NCBI GenBank assembly: GCA_036559665.1
Contig: DATBSS010000369.1
Span: 1 to 6,671, forward strand
From: DASRBA01 sp036559665
Lineage (GTDB): Bacteria > Myxococcota > Myxococcia > Myxococcales > Myxococcaceae
DNA: 6,671 nucleotides
Direction: 5' to 3'
Positions 6,315-6,671 of this stretch are shown one piece after another. The translations under genes and the position numbers were made by a program. The notes under the pieces are model-generated. The model made no database searches, was not told the origin of the DNA, and was given only the letters and a program-made list of their open reading frames with translations. The first letter of the stretch is position 1, and every line of letters starts with the position of its first letter.

Positions 6315-6318
6315 TCCT
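6315..6318 (-). promoter_or_regulatory. Ribosome binding site of the TerB-like gene, overlapping the ttcA stop codon
   Basis: On the minus strand AGGA lies 9 nt before ATG 6305. Its first base is the last base of the ttcA TGA stop (6320-6318). This decides the TerB-like start and suggests that ribosomes finishing ttcA can feed the next gene. Confidence 0.6.
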
Positions 6319-6671
6319 CACCACAGCTTCGGGTCAATCAGGTGGCTGGCCCGGATGTTCCCCATCGCCGCCAGCACGCTGGAGCTGGCTTGCGGGATCT
6401 CCGCAGACAGCTCTTCCATCAATTGCTTCATCCGCTTGCGGCGGAGGTTCTCCTGCGAACCGCACAGGTCGCAGGGGATGATTGGAAACTTCTTCAGCTC
6501 CGCGAAGGCGGCGATCTCCTTCTCCGGGGCGTAGCACAGGGGGCGGATGACGGTGTTGCGCCCATCGTCGGACTGTAGCTTGGGCGGCATGGAGCCCAGG
6601 GACCCGGCGAAGAAGAGGTTCAGCAGGAGCGTCTCGATCAGGTCCTCGCGGTGGTGCCCGAGGGCTATTTT
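6318..6671 (-). CDS. ttcA: tRNA 2-thiocytidine biosynthesis protein TtcA, C-terminal part (cut by the right window edge)
   Basis: These are the last 117 residues of TtcA, the cytosolic PP-loop ATPase with an iron-sulfur cluster that makes 2-thiocytidine at position 32 of certain tRNAs. The visible part opens KIALGHHREDLIETLLLN, a near match to the E. coli family segment. It continues with FFAGSLGSMPPKL, SDDGRNTVIRPL and FPIIPCDLCGSQENLRR, and ends ASHLIDPKLW before TGA. The PCDLC segment carries the C-terminal cluster-binding Cys region. The PP-loop (SGGKDS) and first CxxC lie beyond the edge and cannot be checked. The reading frame is open to base 6671; the internal ATG at 6590 is not the start. 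The full protein is usually around 260-310 residues. It is upstream in a tight cluster with the TerB-like and PhnD-like genes, whose link to tRNA thiolation is not obvious. Confidence 0.95.
   Translation of the reverse strand, partial: KIALGHHREDLIETLLLNLFFAGSLGSMPPKLQSDDGRNTVIRPLCYAPEKEIAAFAELKKFPIIPCDLCGSQENLRRKRMKQLMEELSAEIPQASSSVLAAMGNIRASHLIDPKLW

Noticed and set aside
5797..6534. Plus-strand open frame of 245 codons over the TerB-like and ttcA genes
   Set aside because: It is a Ser/Arg-rich antisense shadow crossing two recognised genes and their junction.

Overview
The window is very GC-rich DNA with strong G/C third-position bias, so most of the long open frames are antisense or out-of-frame shadows. 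The gene content suggests a delta-proteobacterial / Myxococcota genome, most likely a myxobacterium. Pointers are a soluble Hanks-type Ser/Thr kinase with an A-T-G-G-M-G glycine loop and an HRDVSPQN catalytic loop, a style common in myxobacteria, beside an efflux system and stand-alone TerB-like and PhnD-like proteins. The taxonomic call is an inference from gene style, not from a marker gene.

Layout, left to right. (1) Bases 1-2132, minus strand: a two-gene RND efflux operon, an MdtA-like membrane fusion lipoprotein followed by an MdtB-like inner-membrane pump. They are joined by an ATGA stop/start overlap, and the pump runs off the left edge. (2) Bases 2133-2319: a divergent intergenic region that must hold the start signals for both directions. 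(3) Bases 2320-3578, plus strand: a class I SAM-dependent O-methyltransferase of the dimerising acetylserotonin/hydroxyindole-O-methyltransferase type. It is coupled by a second ATGA overlap to an 85-residue protein of unknown function. (4) Bases 3628-4629, plus strand: a cytosolic Ser/Thr protein kinase that apparently starts at TTG. (5) Bases 4645-6671, minus strand and convergent with the kinase: a tight operon of ttcA (tRNA 2-thiocytidine synthase, 3' part only), a tandem TerB-like protein and a PhnD-type ligand-binding protein without a signal peptide. Its intergenic gaps are 11-12 nt.

How the genes may work together. MdtA and MdtB form two parts of a tripartite drug or metabolite exporter. 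An outer-membrane channel and possibly a second pump subunit would lie beyond the left edge. The divergently placed methyltransferase could modify a small molecule handled by this exporter, but nothing in the sequence proves that link. The ttcA/TerB/PhnD-like cluster joins a tRNA-thiolation housekeeping gene to two proteins of unclear role.

I see no CRISPR array, transposase, tRNA, rRNA or phage module. I do not see a clearly novel system. The least explained items are the 85-residue partner of the methyltransferase and the TerB/PhnD-like pair behind ttcA.
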